Made by a program: the position numbers and the translations under genes
In this document: positions 16,039 through 24,173 of the stretch, piece by piece
Numbering within the stretch: position 1 is the first letter of the stretch
How the letters are laid out: each line of letters begins with the position of its first letter
From: Bacteroidota bacterium
GTDB lineage: Bacteria > Bacteroidota > Bacteroidia > UBA8524
Assembly (NCBI GenBank): GCA_008933805.1
Contig: WBUH01000014.1
Location: forward strand, 1 to 64,000
Direction: 5' to 3'
Length of the DNA stretch: 64,000 bases
The notes under the pieces: generated by a model
Seen by the model: the letters and a program-made list of their open reading frames with translations, nothing else
Database searches by the model: none
Told to the model about the DNA's origin: nothing

Positions 16039-18126
16039 CTAAGCCACCCCGCTACCATTGCCCACAGCTTCTACAGGGGCAACGAATTTGAGTTTACCGT
16101 CGGCGTCTTCGGCCATTAGTATCATCCCTTGCGAGTCGATACCTTTTAGCTTGCGGGGGGCAAGGTTCACCAAAATACTTACTTGGCGGCCTACCACCTG
16201 CTCAGGCTCGTAGCAATGCGCAATGCCCGATACCACGGTGCGTACATCAATACCCGTATCAATGGTAAGCTTCATCAGCTTATCGGTTTTAGGCACACGT
16301 TCAGCCTCCAACACCGTCCCAACGCGAATGTCCATTTTAGCAAAATCGTCGTACACGATTTCGGGTTTGGCAGGTTTCACAGCAGGTGCAGGTGTTGCAG
16401 CAGCAGCGGCCGCTTTGCTGGTTTCCAGTTTGTTTAGCTGTGCCTGTATATCGGCATCCTCAACGTTTTTAAACAAGTGTTCGGGGGTGTTCAACGCATG
16501 GCCTGTGCGCATGGTTGCCGCCACATTGTAGCTGCGTGCTTCGTGTTCAACGTTCAGTTGTTGTTTTATTCGGCGCGATGCAACGGGCAGCAAAGGCTCT
16601 GCTGCCACAGCAATTTGAAGGCATACATCCAAACAATTTTTAATTACATACGCTGTTTGGTCGGCATCCTGTTTTATCAGTTTCCATGGCTCAGTTTCGG
16701 CCATGTATTTGTTTCCGGCGCGGGCTATATTTATCAATTCGGTCTGTGCCTCACGAAACTCAAAGTTTTGCAAGTGTTGCTCCAATGCTTCAAACGCCCG
16801 TTGGGTTTCTTGGGCAAGCACTTTGCTATCCAGCACCAGTTTGGGGTTTTCTATCTCAATTTGGGCATCGGTTTTAGCAGAGGCAGGCACTTTGCCGTCA
16901 AAATTTTTGTGAGTAAGCACCAATGCGCGGTTCACAAAATTGCCCAATATGGCCACTAACTCACTGTTTACCTTCAGTTGGTAATCTTTCCAAGTAAAAT
17001 CAGCGTCTTTGGTTTCGGGGGCTATGCTGGTAAGGGTATAGCGCAATTCATCCGTGCGGTTGGGGAAATCTTGTAAGTATTCGTTCAGCCATATTGCCCA
17101 GTTGCGGCTGGTAGAGATTTTCTGGCCTTCAAGGTTCAAAAATTCATTGGCAGGCACTTGGGTCGGCAGTATGTATCCCCCATGTTCAATCAACATCATC
17201 GGGAAAATCAACGTGTGAAACACAATGTTATCCTTGCCTATAAAATGTACCAAGGCAGTTTCATCGTCTTTCCACCATTTTTCCCATGCTTGGGCATCGC
17301 CTTTTTTCTTAAAATATTCTTTGGTGGCACTAATGTAACCTATGGGGGCATCAAACCATACGTACAGCACTTTGCCGTCGGCGCCTTCAATGGGAACATT
17401 CACGCCCCAGTCAAGGTCGCGGGTCATGGCGCGGGCGTGCAAGCCTTGCGTCAACCACGAGTTAAACTGACCTTTTACGTTACTGCGCCATCCATCAATA
17501 CGTTTCTTGTATTCAATAAATTCGGGCTTTTCGGCCAGTTCGCCCAAATCCAAAAACCAATTTTTAGATTTACGCAACTCAGGTTTACTGCCCGAAAGGG
17601 TAGAGCGCACATCTTTCAAATCCTTTGGGTCAAGGCTGGTACCGCAGTTTTCGCATTGGTCGCCATAGGCATTGGGGTTGCTGCACACGGGGCAGGTACC
17701 CATAATGTAACGGTCGGCCAAAAACTGATTGGCTTCCACGTCAAAATATTGCTCGGTTTCAATTTCTTTAAACGAGCCTTTTTCGTACAAATTCCTGAAA
17801 AAATCCTGCGAGGTTTTGTGGTGTATAGGTGCCGAAGTGCGCGAGTAGGTATCAAAGCTAATTCCAAACTGCTCAAACGAGTTTTTGATAATGCCGTTGT
17901 ACTTATCTACCACCTCTTGCGGGGTAATGCCCTCTTTGCGGGCTTTTATTGTAATGGCCACACCGTGCTCATCGCTGCCGCACACAAACAATACGTCTTC
18001 GCCTTTGGCACGCAGGTAGCGCACGTAAATATCAGCAGGTAAATAACAACCGGCAAGGTGGCCTATATGCACGGGCCCGTTGGCATAAGGCAGGGCCGCG
18101 GTTACTAAAGTACGTTTTGTGGTCAT
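16039..18126 (-). CDS. metG: Methionyl-tRNA synthetase with C-terminal tRNA-binding domain
   Basis: A 695-residue class I aminoacyl-tRNA synthetase that charges initiator and elongator tRNA-Met. The HIGH motif is at residues 20-23 (PVHIGH). The zinc knuckle has C145, C148, C158 and C161 ('CPVCSN', 'CENC'). The KMSKS loop appears as K336-I-S-T-S, the usual form in this enzyme type. The anticodon-binding helical domain follows. An Ala-rich linker (KAAAAAATPAP) joins a C-terminal EMAP-II/Trbp111-type tRNA-binding domain (about 590-695, 'FAKMDIRVGTVLEAERVPKTDKL'). The length fits the long dimeric form. A -7-like element (TACTTTTG, 18134-18141) sits 7 nt before the start codon. Confidence 0.98.
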   Translation of the reverse strand: MTTKRTLVTAALPYANGPVHIGHLAGCYLPADIYVRYLRAKGEDVLFVCGSDEHGVAITIKARKEGITPQEVVDKYNGIIKNSFEQFGISFDTYSRTSAPIHHKTSQDFFRNLYEKGSFKEIETEQYFDVEANQFLADRYIMGTCPVCSNPNAYGDQCENCGTSLDPKDLKDVRSTLSGSKPELRKSKNWFLDLGELAEKPEFIEYKKRIDGWRSNVKGQFNSWLTQGLHARAMTRDLDWGVNVPIEGADGKVLYVWFDAPIGYISATKEYFKKKGDAQAWEKWWKDDETALVHFIGKDNIVFHTLIFPMMLIEHGGYILPTQVPANEFLNLEGQKISTSRNWAIWLNEYLQDFPNRTDELRYTLTSIAPETKDADFTWKDYQLKVNSELVAILGNFVNRALVLTHKNFDGKVPASAKTDAQIEIENPKLVLDSKVLAQETQRAFEALEQHLQNFEFREAQTELINIARAGNKYMAETEPWKLIKQDADQTAYVIKNCLDVCLQIAVAAEPLLPVASRRIKQQLNVEHEARSYNVAATMRTGHALNTPEHLFKNVEDADIQAQLNKLETSKAAAAAATPAPAVKPAKPEIVYDDFAKMDIRVGTVLEAERVPKTDKLMKLTIDTGIDVRTVVSGIAHCYEPEQVVGRQVSILVNLAPRKLKGIDSQGMILMAEDADGKLKFVAPVEAVGNGSGVA

Positions 18127-18133
18127 GGTGGTG

Positions 18134-18141
18134 CAAAAGTA
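18134..18141 (-). promoter_or_regulatory. Candidate -7 element of metG
   Basis: TACTTTTG on the minus strand, 7 nt before the metG ATG (18126). It matches TAnnTTTG and would place transcription start on the start codon. No convincing -33 box is visible. Confidence 0.4.
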
Positions 18142-18273
18142 CGGCGGTTTTGCCTATATTTTAAGTAGGGATTGAAAAGTGTTACGGCTCTGTGACTTGA
18201 ATTTGTTTTGAGCTTACCGAAAGGCATTTTTAACCAGCCGAAATAGTATTTTGCAACGCAGCAAAAGATAACT

Positions 18274-18921
18274 ATGCAACAAGTGTATCTCCTTCCCGGT
18301 CTCGGCAACGATGAAAGAGTATTTAAATACCTTGATTTTACGGGGATTAAAGTGGTGCATTTGCCGTGGCTGATGCCACTGCCTGCCGAACGTATTGAAG
18401 AATATGCAGGTCGCATGGCGGCAGCAATCACTCACCCGAAGCCAATTATTATCGGGCTTAGTTTTGGGGGCATGATGGCAGTAGAAATTGCCAAACACAT
18501 TGCGGTAGAAAAAATCATCCTGATATCCTCTGCAAAAGGGAAGGCTGAAATCCCTTTTTATTTGCGGTGGATGGGTAAAACAGGGCTGCAACACGTGTTG
18601 CCTACCACTTGGTTTTTGCGGGCAAACGCCGTTACTTACTGGTGTTTTAGCTTAAAAGAAAAAGAACACAAGCAACTGTTGCAAGACGTATTTAATGCTA
18701 CCAACCACCAACTGTACCGCTGGAGCGGTAATGCCATACTGACTTGGGCAAATACTCAAAAGGCAGCACCGATAGTTCATATTCACGGTACTGACGACAG
18801 AATTTTACCCTACCGCTTTATACAACCCACTCATACCATACCCAACGGCGGACATTTTATGCTGATAACCCACGCCAAACAGGTTTCGGCACTGTTGAGG
18901 GAGATAATAAATGAAGGATAA
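18274..18921 (+). CDS. Alpha/beta hydrolase
   Basis: A 215-residue soluble alpha/beta-hydrolase. The oxyanion strand-loop 'VYLLPGLGNDERVF' is at the N-terminus. The nucleophile elbow is G-L-S63-F-G-G, the acid is D174 or D175 ('HGTDDRILP'), and the histidine is H194 ('NGGHFML'), so the catalytic triad is complete. No signal peptide. Substrate unknown; short-chain ester or thioester cleavage is typical for this size. Divergent from metG and followed by the DUF5916 gene on the same strand. Confidence 0.85.
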   Translation: MQQVYLLPGLGNDERVFKYLDFTGIKVVHLPWLMPLPAERIEEYAGRMAAAITHPKPIIIGLSFGGMMAVEIAKHIAVEKIILISSAKGKAEIPFYLRWMGKTGLQHVLPTTWFLRANAVTYWCFSLKEKEHKQLLQDVFNATNHQLYRWSGNAILTWANTQKAAPIVHIHGTDDRILPYRFIQPTHTIPNGGHFMLITHAKQVSALLREIINEG

Positions 18922-18968
18922 TACGAAGGTTAAAAGCCTTAAGCGTAGTTTTTTGACATAAGTAATGA

Positions 18969-18976
18969 TACTTTTG
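18969..18976 (+). promoter_or_regulatory. Candidate -7 element of DUF5916 gene
   Basis: TACTTTTG fits TAnnTTTG and lies 7 nt before the proposed TTG start codon at 18984. An upstream TTG (18953-18955) is closer than the usual spacing. If real, the mRNA would be leaderless. Confidence 0.4.
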
Positions 18977-18983
18977 CCCTGCT

Positions 18984-21224
18984 TTGCAGCCCCTGAGAAT
19001 ACTACTGATAATCTGCTTATTTTGTTTAGCTCTTATTGCACAAGGGCAAACTGATACTGCGCGCGCCTACCATATTCGCAAAAGCACCCAGCATATAAAA
19101 ATTGACGGTAAACTTGACGACCCCGACTGGCAGCAAGCACAAAAAGAGGGTGGTTTTTGGCAACAATTTCCTTACGATACTTCGGCATCGGTTACCCGCA
19201 CGGAGATAATGATGACGTACGATGCTCACCATATATATGTGGCGGCCATTTGTTACGATACTTTTGGGGGAAACTTTGTGGTTTCGTCGCTAAAGCGTGA
19301 TTTTACCTACGCTACCAACGATGCTTTTATGGTATCGATAGACCCCTTTAATGATAAAATAAACGGATTTTGTTTTGGGGTAAACCCCTACGGTGCACAA
19401 CTTGAGGGATTGCTGCAAAACGGCGGCAGCTTTGATATTACCACTAACTGGGATAATAAATGGTTCTCAGAAGTGAAACGTTACGAGGGTTATTGGGTAG
19501 CAGAGTTCAGGATACCTTTTAAAACCCTGCGCTACAAAGAGGGTATAACGCAATGGGGGGTCAACTTTTCTCGCAATAACTTAAAGATAAACGAAAACAC
19601 CAGTTGGAGCCGTGTTCCCCGCAACTTTAACGTAACGTCGCTGGCCTATACAGGTAAGCTGTTGTGGGATGCACCACCACCCGCGGCAGGTCAGAATATT
19701 TCGTTGATACCCTACGCTATTACCCGTTATTCAGAAAACTTTAAAAACAATACCAAAGGACTGCTTACAGCAAACGCGGGCATGGATGCTAAAATAGCGG
19801 TAACCCCATCGCTAAACCTTGATTTGACTGTTAATCCCGACTTTTCGCAGGTAGATGTAGACAGGCAGGTAACCAACCTTTCGCGATTCAGCCTGTTTTT
19901 CCCTGAACAACGGCAGTTTTTTATCGAGAATTCCGATTTGTTTTCGCGCTTCGGTTTCAGTCAGATACGTCCGTTCTTTTCAAGAAGGATAGGACTTAAA
20001 AACGGTAGCAGTGTTACCATACCCATTATTGCAGGCGCACGCCTTAGCGGAAAGTTAAACAAAGACTGGCGCATGGGGTTGATGAATATACAAACCGGAG
20101 CGTATGATAAAGACGGGGTGAAAGCAAACGCTGAAAACTACACCGTGGCAGCAGTGCAACGGCAGGTATTTAGTCGTTCCAACCTTTCGGCTATTGTGGT
20201 GAACAAGCAAAATGTGCCCGGGCCCGATAGCGGAGCCACGGCGTATAACCGTGTGGTGGGTTTTGATTTTGACCTTGCCAGCAAAGACAATACCTGGATG
20301 GGTAAGTTCTTTTTTCATCACTCGTTTTCTCCCCATCAGCCGCAAAATGCCTATGCCCATGCTTCTTGGCTAAGTTACAATACTCCGCGTTGGTTTATTA
20401 TGTGGAACCACGAGTACGTAGGCAATAATTACCGCGCCGATGTGGGTTTTGTACCCCGCCAAACGGTGTACGATGAAGCGACAGACAACCTTGTGCCGAT
20501 GACATTTTGGCGAATTGAACCTGAAATTACCCACACTTTTTATCCGGAGAATAGCCGTATTTACAGAGTTTCACCGGGATTTTACGTGAGCGGCTATGCT
20601 GATTCATCCATTACAGTAAACGATATTTTGTACCGCCCTTATCTGGACATTCAGTTTATGGACCGCTCGTTTATCGGGTTTGGGTATAATGAAAATTTTA
20701 CCCGGCTGTATTTCCCGATTGACATTACCGGAACAGGCAATACACCTTTACCCGCAGGCGGTTACACATACCGCAGTTTTGATGTGAATTACAGCTCAAA
20801 CCCCCGCAAATTATTCAACTGGAAGGCCGAGTTTGCAATGGGTACATTTTTTAACGGGAAAAGTATCAGTTACAGTGCCTCTATTAACTACAGGGCACAG
20901 CCTTGGGGTAATTTCAGCCTGACGTATGAAGCCAATGAATTGGATTTACCCAAGCCCTACGGTTATACCCGCCTTACGCTGATAGGGCCGCGGGTGGAGC
21001 TTACGTTTAGCCGTAATTTGTTCTTTACCACGTTTGTGCAATACAATACCCAGATTGATAACGTGAACCTGAACACGCGCCTGCAATGGCGTTTTGCCCC
21101 CATGAGTGATTTGTTTATTGTGTACGGGGATAATTACGCGCCCATACCCCAACGCAGGATGCCCGACTTTAGAGTAAAAGACCGGGGCGTGGTGGTGAAA
21201 CTGGTGTATTGGTTGGGAGTGTAA
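18984..21224 (+). CDS. DUF5916 outer-membrane protein with CBM9-like domain
   Basis: A 746-residue exported protein. It starts at TTG 18984; this gives a good signal peptide (LRILLIICLFCLALIAQGQ). The first domain (about 30-210) resembles the carbohydrate-binding family 9 fold ('KIDGKLDDPDWQQAQ', 'MMTYDAHHIYVAAICYD', 'WVAEFRIPFKTLRY'). The remainder is a DUF5916 beta-barrel region with alternating aromatic strands ('RPFFSRRIGLKNG', 'DLTVNPDFSQVDVDRQV', 'FSLFFPEQRQFFIEN'), ending in a strand with an aromatic near the C-terminus as in outer-membrane proteins. The family is frequent in Bacteroidota; substrate unknown, possibly a surface glycan or protein. Confidence 0.88.
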   Translation: MQPLRILLIICLFCLALIAQGQTDTARAYHIRKSTQHIKIDGKLDDPDWQQAQKEGGFWQQFPYDTSASVTRTEIMMTYDAHHIYVAAICYDTFGGNFVVSSLKRDFTYATNDAFMVSIDPFNDKINGFCFGVNPYGAQLEGLLQNGGSFDITTNWDNKWFSEVKRYEGYWVAEFRIPFKTLRYKEGITQWGVNFSRNNLKINENTSWSRVPRNFNVTSLAYTGKLLWDAPPPAAGQNISLIPYAITRYSENFKNNTKGLLTANAGMDAKIAVTPSLNLDLTVNPDFSQVDVDRQVTNLSRFSLFFPEQRQFFIENSDLFSRFGFSQIRPFFSRRIGLKNGSSVTIPIIAGARLSGKLNKDWRMGLMNIQTGAYDKDGVKANAENYTVAAVQRQVFSRSNLSAIVVNKQNVPGPDSGATAYNRVVGFDFDLASKDNTWMGKFFFHHSFSPHQPQNAYAHASWLSYNTPRWFIMWNHEYVGNNYRADVGFVPRQTVYDEATDNLVPMTFWRIEPEITHTFYPENSRIYRVSPGFYVSGYADSSITVNDILYRPYLDIQFMDRSFIGFGYNENFTRLYFPIDITGTGNTPLPAGGYTYRSFDVNYSSNPRKLFNWKAEFAMGTFFNGKSISYSASINYRAQPWGNFSLTYEANELDLPKPYGYTRLTLIGPRVELTFSRNLFFTTFVQYNTQIDNVNLNTRLQWRFAPMSDLFIVYGDNYAPIPQRRMPDFRVKDRGVVVKLVYWLGV

Positions 21225-21312
21225 TCAGCTGTCTATCAAAATTATAGTTGGCACAATGCAGTATTGAACACTAAATACTAGGATATTATAACACGTTGAG
21301 GATGATTTATTT

Positions 21313-21690
21313 TTAAATTGGATTTTCTTTAGATGGAAAAAGAAATTTTGCAATTACATATAAAAACCCACATACATTTATAGTTGTGGTGGTAATTAGC
21401 GCGACTAAAACGGTGTCTGACAATACCAAATTGCCTTTACCTGTCGCAATAACAATGACAAGAATAAAAAACAACCAAACGCATACTAAAGTGAATATAA
21501 GGTTTGCAAAATCTTTACGAGCCTCTAAATATTCTTTAAGAGCTGTGAGCTTGAGTTTACTCTCCTCATTTTTTAATCTTTTCGCCTCTAAGTCTAACTC
21601 TTGTTTTTCATCATCTAATGATGATAACTGAATTAGATCCCCTTGTTCACTAAAAAAAGAGATAACATTTTTATTTTCCGTCAGAGCCAT
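21313..21690 (-). CDS. Small coiled-coil membrane protein, candidate PanT toxin
   Basis: A 125-residue protein. An N-terminal charged helix likely to form a coiled coil (about 25-58, 'DEKQELDLEAKRLKNEESKLK') is followed by two membrane helices (about 62-83 and 95-118). The second helix contains the 'LSDTVLVALITTTTINVCGFLYVIAKFLFP' type of segment, which I associate with small membrane proteins of mobile or defence loci. It overlaps the Panacea-domain gene upstream by 20 nt on the same strand. In PanAT systems the partner of a Panacea antitoxin is a toxin of very varied type, including small membrane-active proteins, so this may be the toxin. Function inferred from context only. Confidence 0.55.
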   Translation of the reverse strand: MALTENKNVISFFSEQGDLIQLSSLDDEKQELDLEAKRLKNEESKLKLTALKEYLEARKDFANLIFTLVCVWLFFILVIVIATGKGNLVLSDTVLVALITTTTINVCGFLYVIAKFLFPSKENPI

Positions 21691-22168
21691 CTTTTTTCTT
21701 AATGACTTTTTCTAAAAAGTAGGCTTTTATTTCCTCGTTTGGGATACGGTTGTTTTTCCCTTCAATATAATGTTTATCCCAAGGAGATCCCTTTATATGT
21801 GTCCAACCAGACAATACTGCTGCGTCAACATTTTTAGTTGCTTCCCAAGTAAGATCTAATATTTTTTCTATGTTATCTGGGAAAACATCTATGCCGAATA
21901 TTTCATTGCCGTCTTGAACAAGTCCAAACTCAGCTTTTTTTGTTATCGGCATTGACCCCCAACGATTATAAAATCTGTAAATTTTTGGTAAAACAGGGCC
22001 ATATTTCCAAGCCTCAAATTCTTCATTTACTATTGGAAATCCATGAAAAGCCAAACATAAGCCTTGCGCAAAGAAAACAACTTTTTGCACCTTCATTTGG
22101 GTAACATAATTTGAAGTGTCAATTCCTTTATTGACAAACCATGCTGATATAGCTTCAGAAGAATACAT
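21671..22168 (-). CDS. Panacea-domain (DUF4065/SocA-like) protein, candidate PanA antitoxin
   Basis: A 165-residue protein made up almost wholly of a Panacea (DUF4065) domain. Its marks are 'KVQKVVFFAQGLCLAFHG' (helix-pair entry), 'EEFEAWKYGPVLPKIYRFY' (the E-A-W-x-x-G-P-V signature) and, near the C-terminus, 'LSGWTHIKGSPWDKHY' with a final 'IPNEEIKAYF'. This domain is the antitoxin part of PanAT toxin-antitoxin pairs and of SocA, which acts with ClpXP. The gene starts 31 nt after a TAnnTTTG-like element (TATATTTG, 22199-22206) and overlaps the small membrane protein gene by 20 nt. Domain assignment is firm; antitoxin role is inference from family and neighbour. Confidence 0.85.
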   Translation of the reverse strand: MYSSEAISAWFVNKGIDTSNYVTQMKVQKVVFFAQGLCLAFHGFPIVNEEFEAWKYGPVLPKIYRFYNRWGSMPITKKAEFGLVQDGNEIFGIDVFPDNIEKILDLTWEATKNVDAAVLSGWTHIKGSPWDKHYIEGKNNRIPNEEIKAYFLEKVIKKKDGSDGK

Positions 22169-22198
22169 TTGTTTAAAAATTTAACAATGTTGCGCTGT

Positions 22199-22206
22199 CA
22201 AATATA
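22199..22206 (-). promoter_or_regulatory. Candidate -7 element of the Panacea gene pair
   Basis: TATATTTG on the minus strand, 30 nt before the ATG at 22168. The rest of the 280-nt gap 22169-22448 shows only AT-rich sequence and the palindrome before paaB; no remnant gene was seen. Confidence 0.35.
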
Positions 22207-22414
22207 ACAGCAATATACAAAAAATAGTTTGTAATTGTTCTAAATAGTAGTGTGCAAAAACATATTTTGTGCAGCGGAAGTAATACAATTCGACTAATTT
22301 TTATTCTTTAGTCTTCGTTGGAGACACTTAGACAGTAATCTTCAACACTTTTCAAGCAGTAAAAGTCTCATATCTAAACACAAAATTGCTCCTATTTGTT
22401 TATATAAAATCATT

Positions 22415-22434
22415 AAACTAACTTGCGTTAGTTT
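22415..22434. promoter_or_regulatory. Perfect 20-bp palindrome before paaB, candidate TetR-type operator
   Basis: AAACTAAC-TTGC-GTTAGTTT (22415-22434), two perfect 8-bp arms around 4 nt, ends 14 nt before the paaB start codon. The shape (ACTAAC/GTTAGT arms, short centre) resembles operators of TetR-family repressors, and phenylacetate genes in several bacteria are controlled by a TetR-type PaaR. No such regulator gene lies in the window. Confidence 0.5.
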
Positions 22435-22448
22435 TATACTACTGTACT

Positions 22449-22832
22449 ATGATTATCAAATCGTTAGACCCCCGTGTGTCAAGGGCACAGATAGATGATG
22501 AGAAGCCGTTTGAGCATCCGTTAGAAAAATTAGACCAATTTGAAACCTACGAGGTATTTGCCCAAAAAAAGCGCGGCGAACACCATGTGCACGTTGGTTC
22601 GTTACACGCACCCAATATTGAAATGGCCTTATTATTTGCCAAAGAGCAATACGGCAGGCGAGGTGTATGCGTAAATATGTGGGTGGCCAAAACCGCCGAT
22701 ATGTTTGCTACGGACTACGATGACGAAGATATTTTCAGTACCGTACCCGATAAACAATACCGTGAGGCGGCCATTTACAAAGTGGTTGACCGTATTAATA
22801 AATTTAAAGAAGAGCAAGCGCAACAAGCCTAA
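22449..22832 (+). CDS. paaB: Phenylacetyl-CoA epoxidase subunit PaaB
   Basis: A 127-residue PaaB, a structural subunit of the ring 1,2-phenylacetyl-CoA epoxidase (PaaABC(D)E) that starts aerobic phenylacetate breakdown. Family features are 'ETYEVFAQKKRGEHHVHVGSLHAPN' and 'ALLFAKEQYGRRGVCVNMWV' followed by a charged tail. It is the first gene of the unit. The usual upstream gene paaA, which encodes the diiron catalytic subunit, is not there: the 280 nt before paaB are non-coding. PaaC follows after 11 nt. Confidence 0.93.
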   Translation: MIIKSLDPRVSRAQIDDEKPFEHPLEKLDQFETYEVFAQKKRGEHHVHVGSLHAPNIEMALLFAKEQYGRRGVCVNMWVAKTADMFATDYDDEDIFSTVPDKQYREAAIYKVVDRINKFKEEQAQQA

Positions 22833-22843
22833 TACTTACTGCA

Positions 22844-23602
22844 ATGAGCGACCAACTACACATAAAAGAGTTATTGTATAAAATGGCCGACGACCTGTTG
22901 ATTATAGGCCATAGAAACGGTGAATGGACAGGTTTTGGCCCGTTGTTGGAAGAGGATATTGCTTTTTCATCAATGGCGCAGGACAAAATCGGCCAAGCAT
23001 TGGCTCTGTACACCATTTTGAACCAAATGGGTGAGCAAGACCCCGATACTATTGCGTTTATGCGCAACGCTAACCAGTTTCACTGCAGCCAGTTAGTGGA
23101 GCAACCCAACGGCGAGTATGATTTTAGCCTTGTGCGCCACTTTTTGTACGACCATGCCGATTTGTTGCGTTTTGAATCGTTGGCCACTTCGTCGTTTTCA
23201 CCGTTGGCTAAAGTAGCCCGTAAAGTAAAAGGCGAAGTGAAGTACCACGTGTTTCACGGCGATACGTTTTTGATGAAGTTGGGTAATGGTAACGAAGAAA
23301 GTCATGCCCGTATGCAAAATGCACTTGACGCAACGTTTAACCTTGCTTTGGGCATTTTTGAGCCCGGCGATGCTGAGGAACAACTAATAGGCGAGGGCAT
23401 TTTTATTGGCGAGAAAGCATTGCAAGAACGTTGGCTAGAGGCGATTACTCCTGTGATATTGAAGGCCAACTTGCGCCTGCCTGCTGAAAATACTTGGCAG
23501 CCTGTATATGGTGGACGTAAAGGCCAACACAGTGCCCACCTGCAACCCCTGTTGGACGAAATGACGGAAGTATTCCGCATTGACCCGGGTGCAGAGTGGT
23601 AA
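22844..23602 (+). CDS. paaC: Phenylacetyl-CoA epoxidase subunit PaaC
   Basis: A 252-residue PaaC, the ferritin-like scaffold partner of PaaA. It is almost all helical. Typical stretches are 'LLIIGHRNGEWTGFGPLLEEDIAFSSMAQDKIGQAL', 'EQPNGEYDFSLVRHFLYDHAD' and 'EVKYHVFHGDTFLMKLGNG'. PaaC lacks catalytic iron; it forms the PaaA-PaaC heterodimer that PaaB bridges. Length matches the family. It lies between paaB (11 nt) and paaD (58 nt). Confidence 0.93.
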   Translation: MSDQLHIKELLYKMADDLLIIGHRNGEWTGFGPLLEEDIAFSSMAQDKIGQALALYTILNQMGEQDPDTIAFMRNANQFHCSQLVEQPNGEYDFSLVRHFLYDHADLLRFESLATSSFSPLAKVARKVKGEVKYHVFHGDTFLMKLGNGNEESHARMQNALDATFNLALGIFEPGDAEEQLIGEGIFIGEKALQERWLEAITPVILKANLRLPAENTWQPVYGGRKGQHSAHLQPLLDEMTEVFRIDPGAEW

Positions 23603-23660
23603 GAGAGTTTCTGATTAACAATCATCGGGTTTCTAAACGCTAAAAAAAGAAGCCAACAGC

Positions 23661-24152
23661 ATGATAGAAGAAAAAGATATATGGAGTGCGCTTGAGGAGG
23701 TAATGGATCCTGAAATTCCAACCATATCAATGGTGGATTTGGGGATTATTACCGGAGTGGATGTACTGGACGGCGGTAACGGCGTGAAGGTGCACATGAC
23801 GCCTACGTTTTCAGGCTGTCCTGCTTTGCGCGTGATGGAAGACATGGTGCGCGAGCGATTGCAAAAAATGGACATTCCCCGCATTGAAGTAGAAACTACG
23901 TTTGATGTGGCATGGACTACTGACCGTATTACTGAAAAAGGCAAACAAGCCTTATTAAAACACGGGCTTGCACCCCCTGTGGAGCGCAAGCCCGGTTATA
24001 TTGAACTGGATGTTTTAAACGATGTGGCTTGCCCGTATTGCGGAAGCCGCAATACTACTCTCAAATCTCCTTTCGGGCCTACGTTGTGCAGGGCATTGCA
24101 TTATTGCAATAACTGCCTGCAAGCGTTTGAGCAGTTTAAACCTGTTTTTTAA
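23661..24152 (+). CDS. paaD: PaaD, Fe-S/diiron maturation factor of phenylacetyl-CoA epoxidase
   Basis: A 163-residue PaaD (PaaJ in some naming). The N-terminal half is a MIP18/DUF59 domain ('EEVMDPEIPTISMVDLGII', 'VKVHMTPTFSGCPAL'), as in assembly factors for iron-sulfur or diiron proteins. The C-terminal part is a zinc ribbon ('CPYCGS' and 'CNNC') followed by 'LQAFEQFKP', as in other PaaD proteins. paaE, the reductase that normally follows, is absent: a T9SS gene converges 21 nt downstream. Confidence 0.92.
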   Translation: MIEEKDIWSALEEVMDPEIPTISMVDLGIITGVDVLDGGNGVKVHMTPTFSGCPALRVMEDMVRERLQKMDIPRIEVETTFDVAWTTDRITEKGKQALLKHGLAPPVERKPGYIELDVLNDVACPYCGSRNTTLKSPFGPTLCRALHYCNNCLQAFEQFKPVF

Positions 24153-24173
24153 TCCCCTTCGCCAACCTCAGGA

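Noticed and set aside
17158-18042. 294-codon open frame on the plus strand
   Set aside because: It lies wholly inside metG on the opposite strand; the metG reading has all synthetase motifs, and the antisense translation has no recognisable domain.
22169-22448. Remnant of paaA upstream of paaB
   Set aside because: No open frame or PaaA-like segment was seen in either direction; the gap is AT-rich with a promoter-like palindrome.
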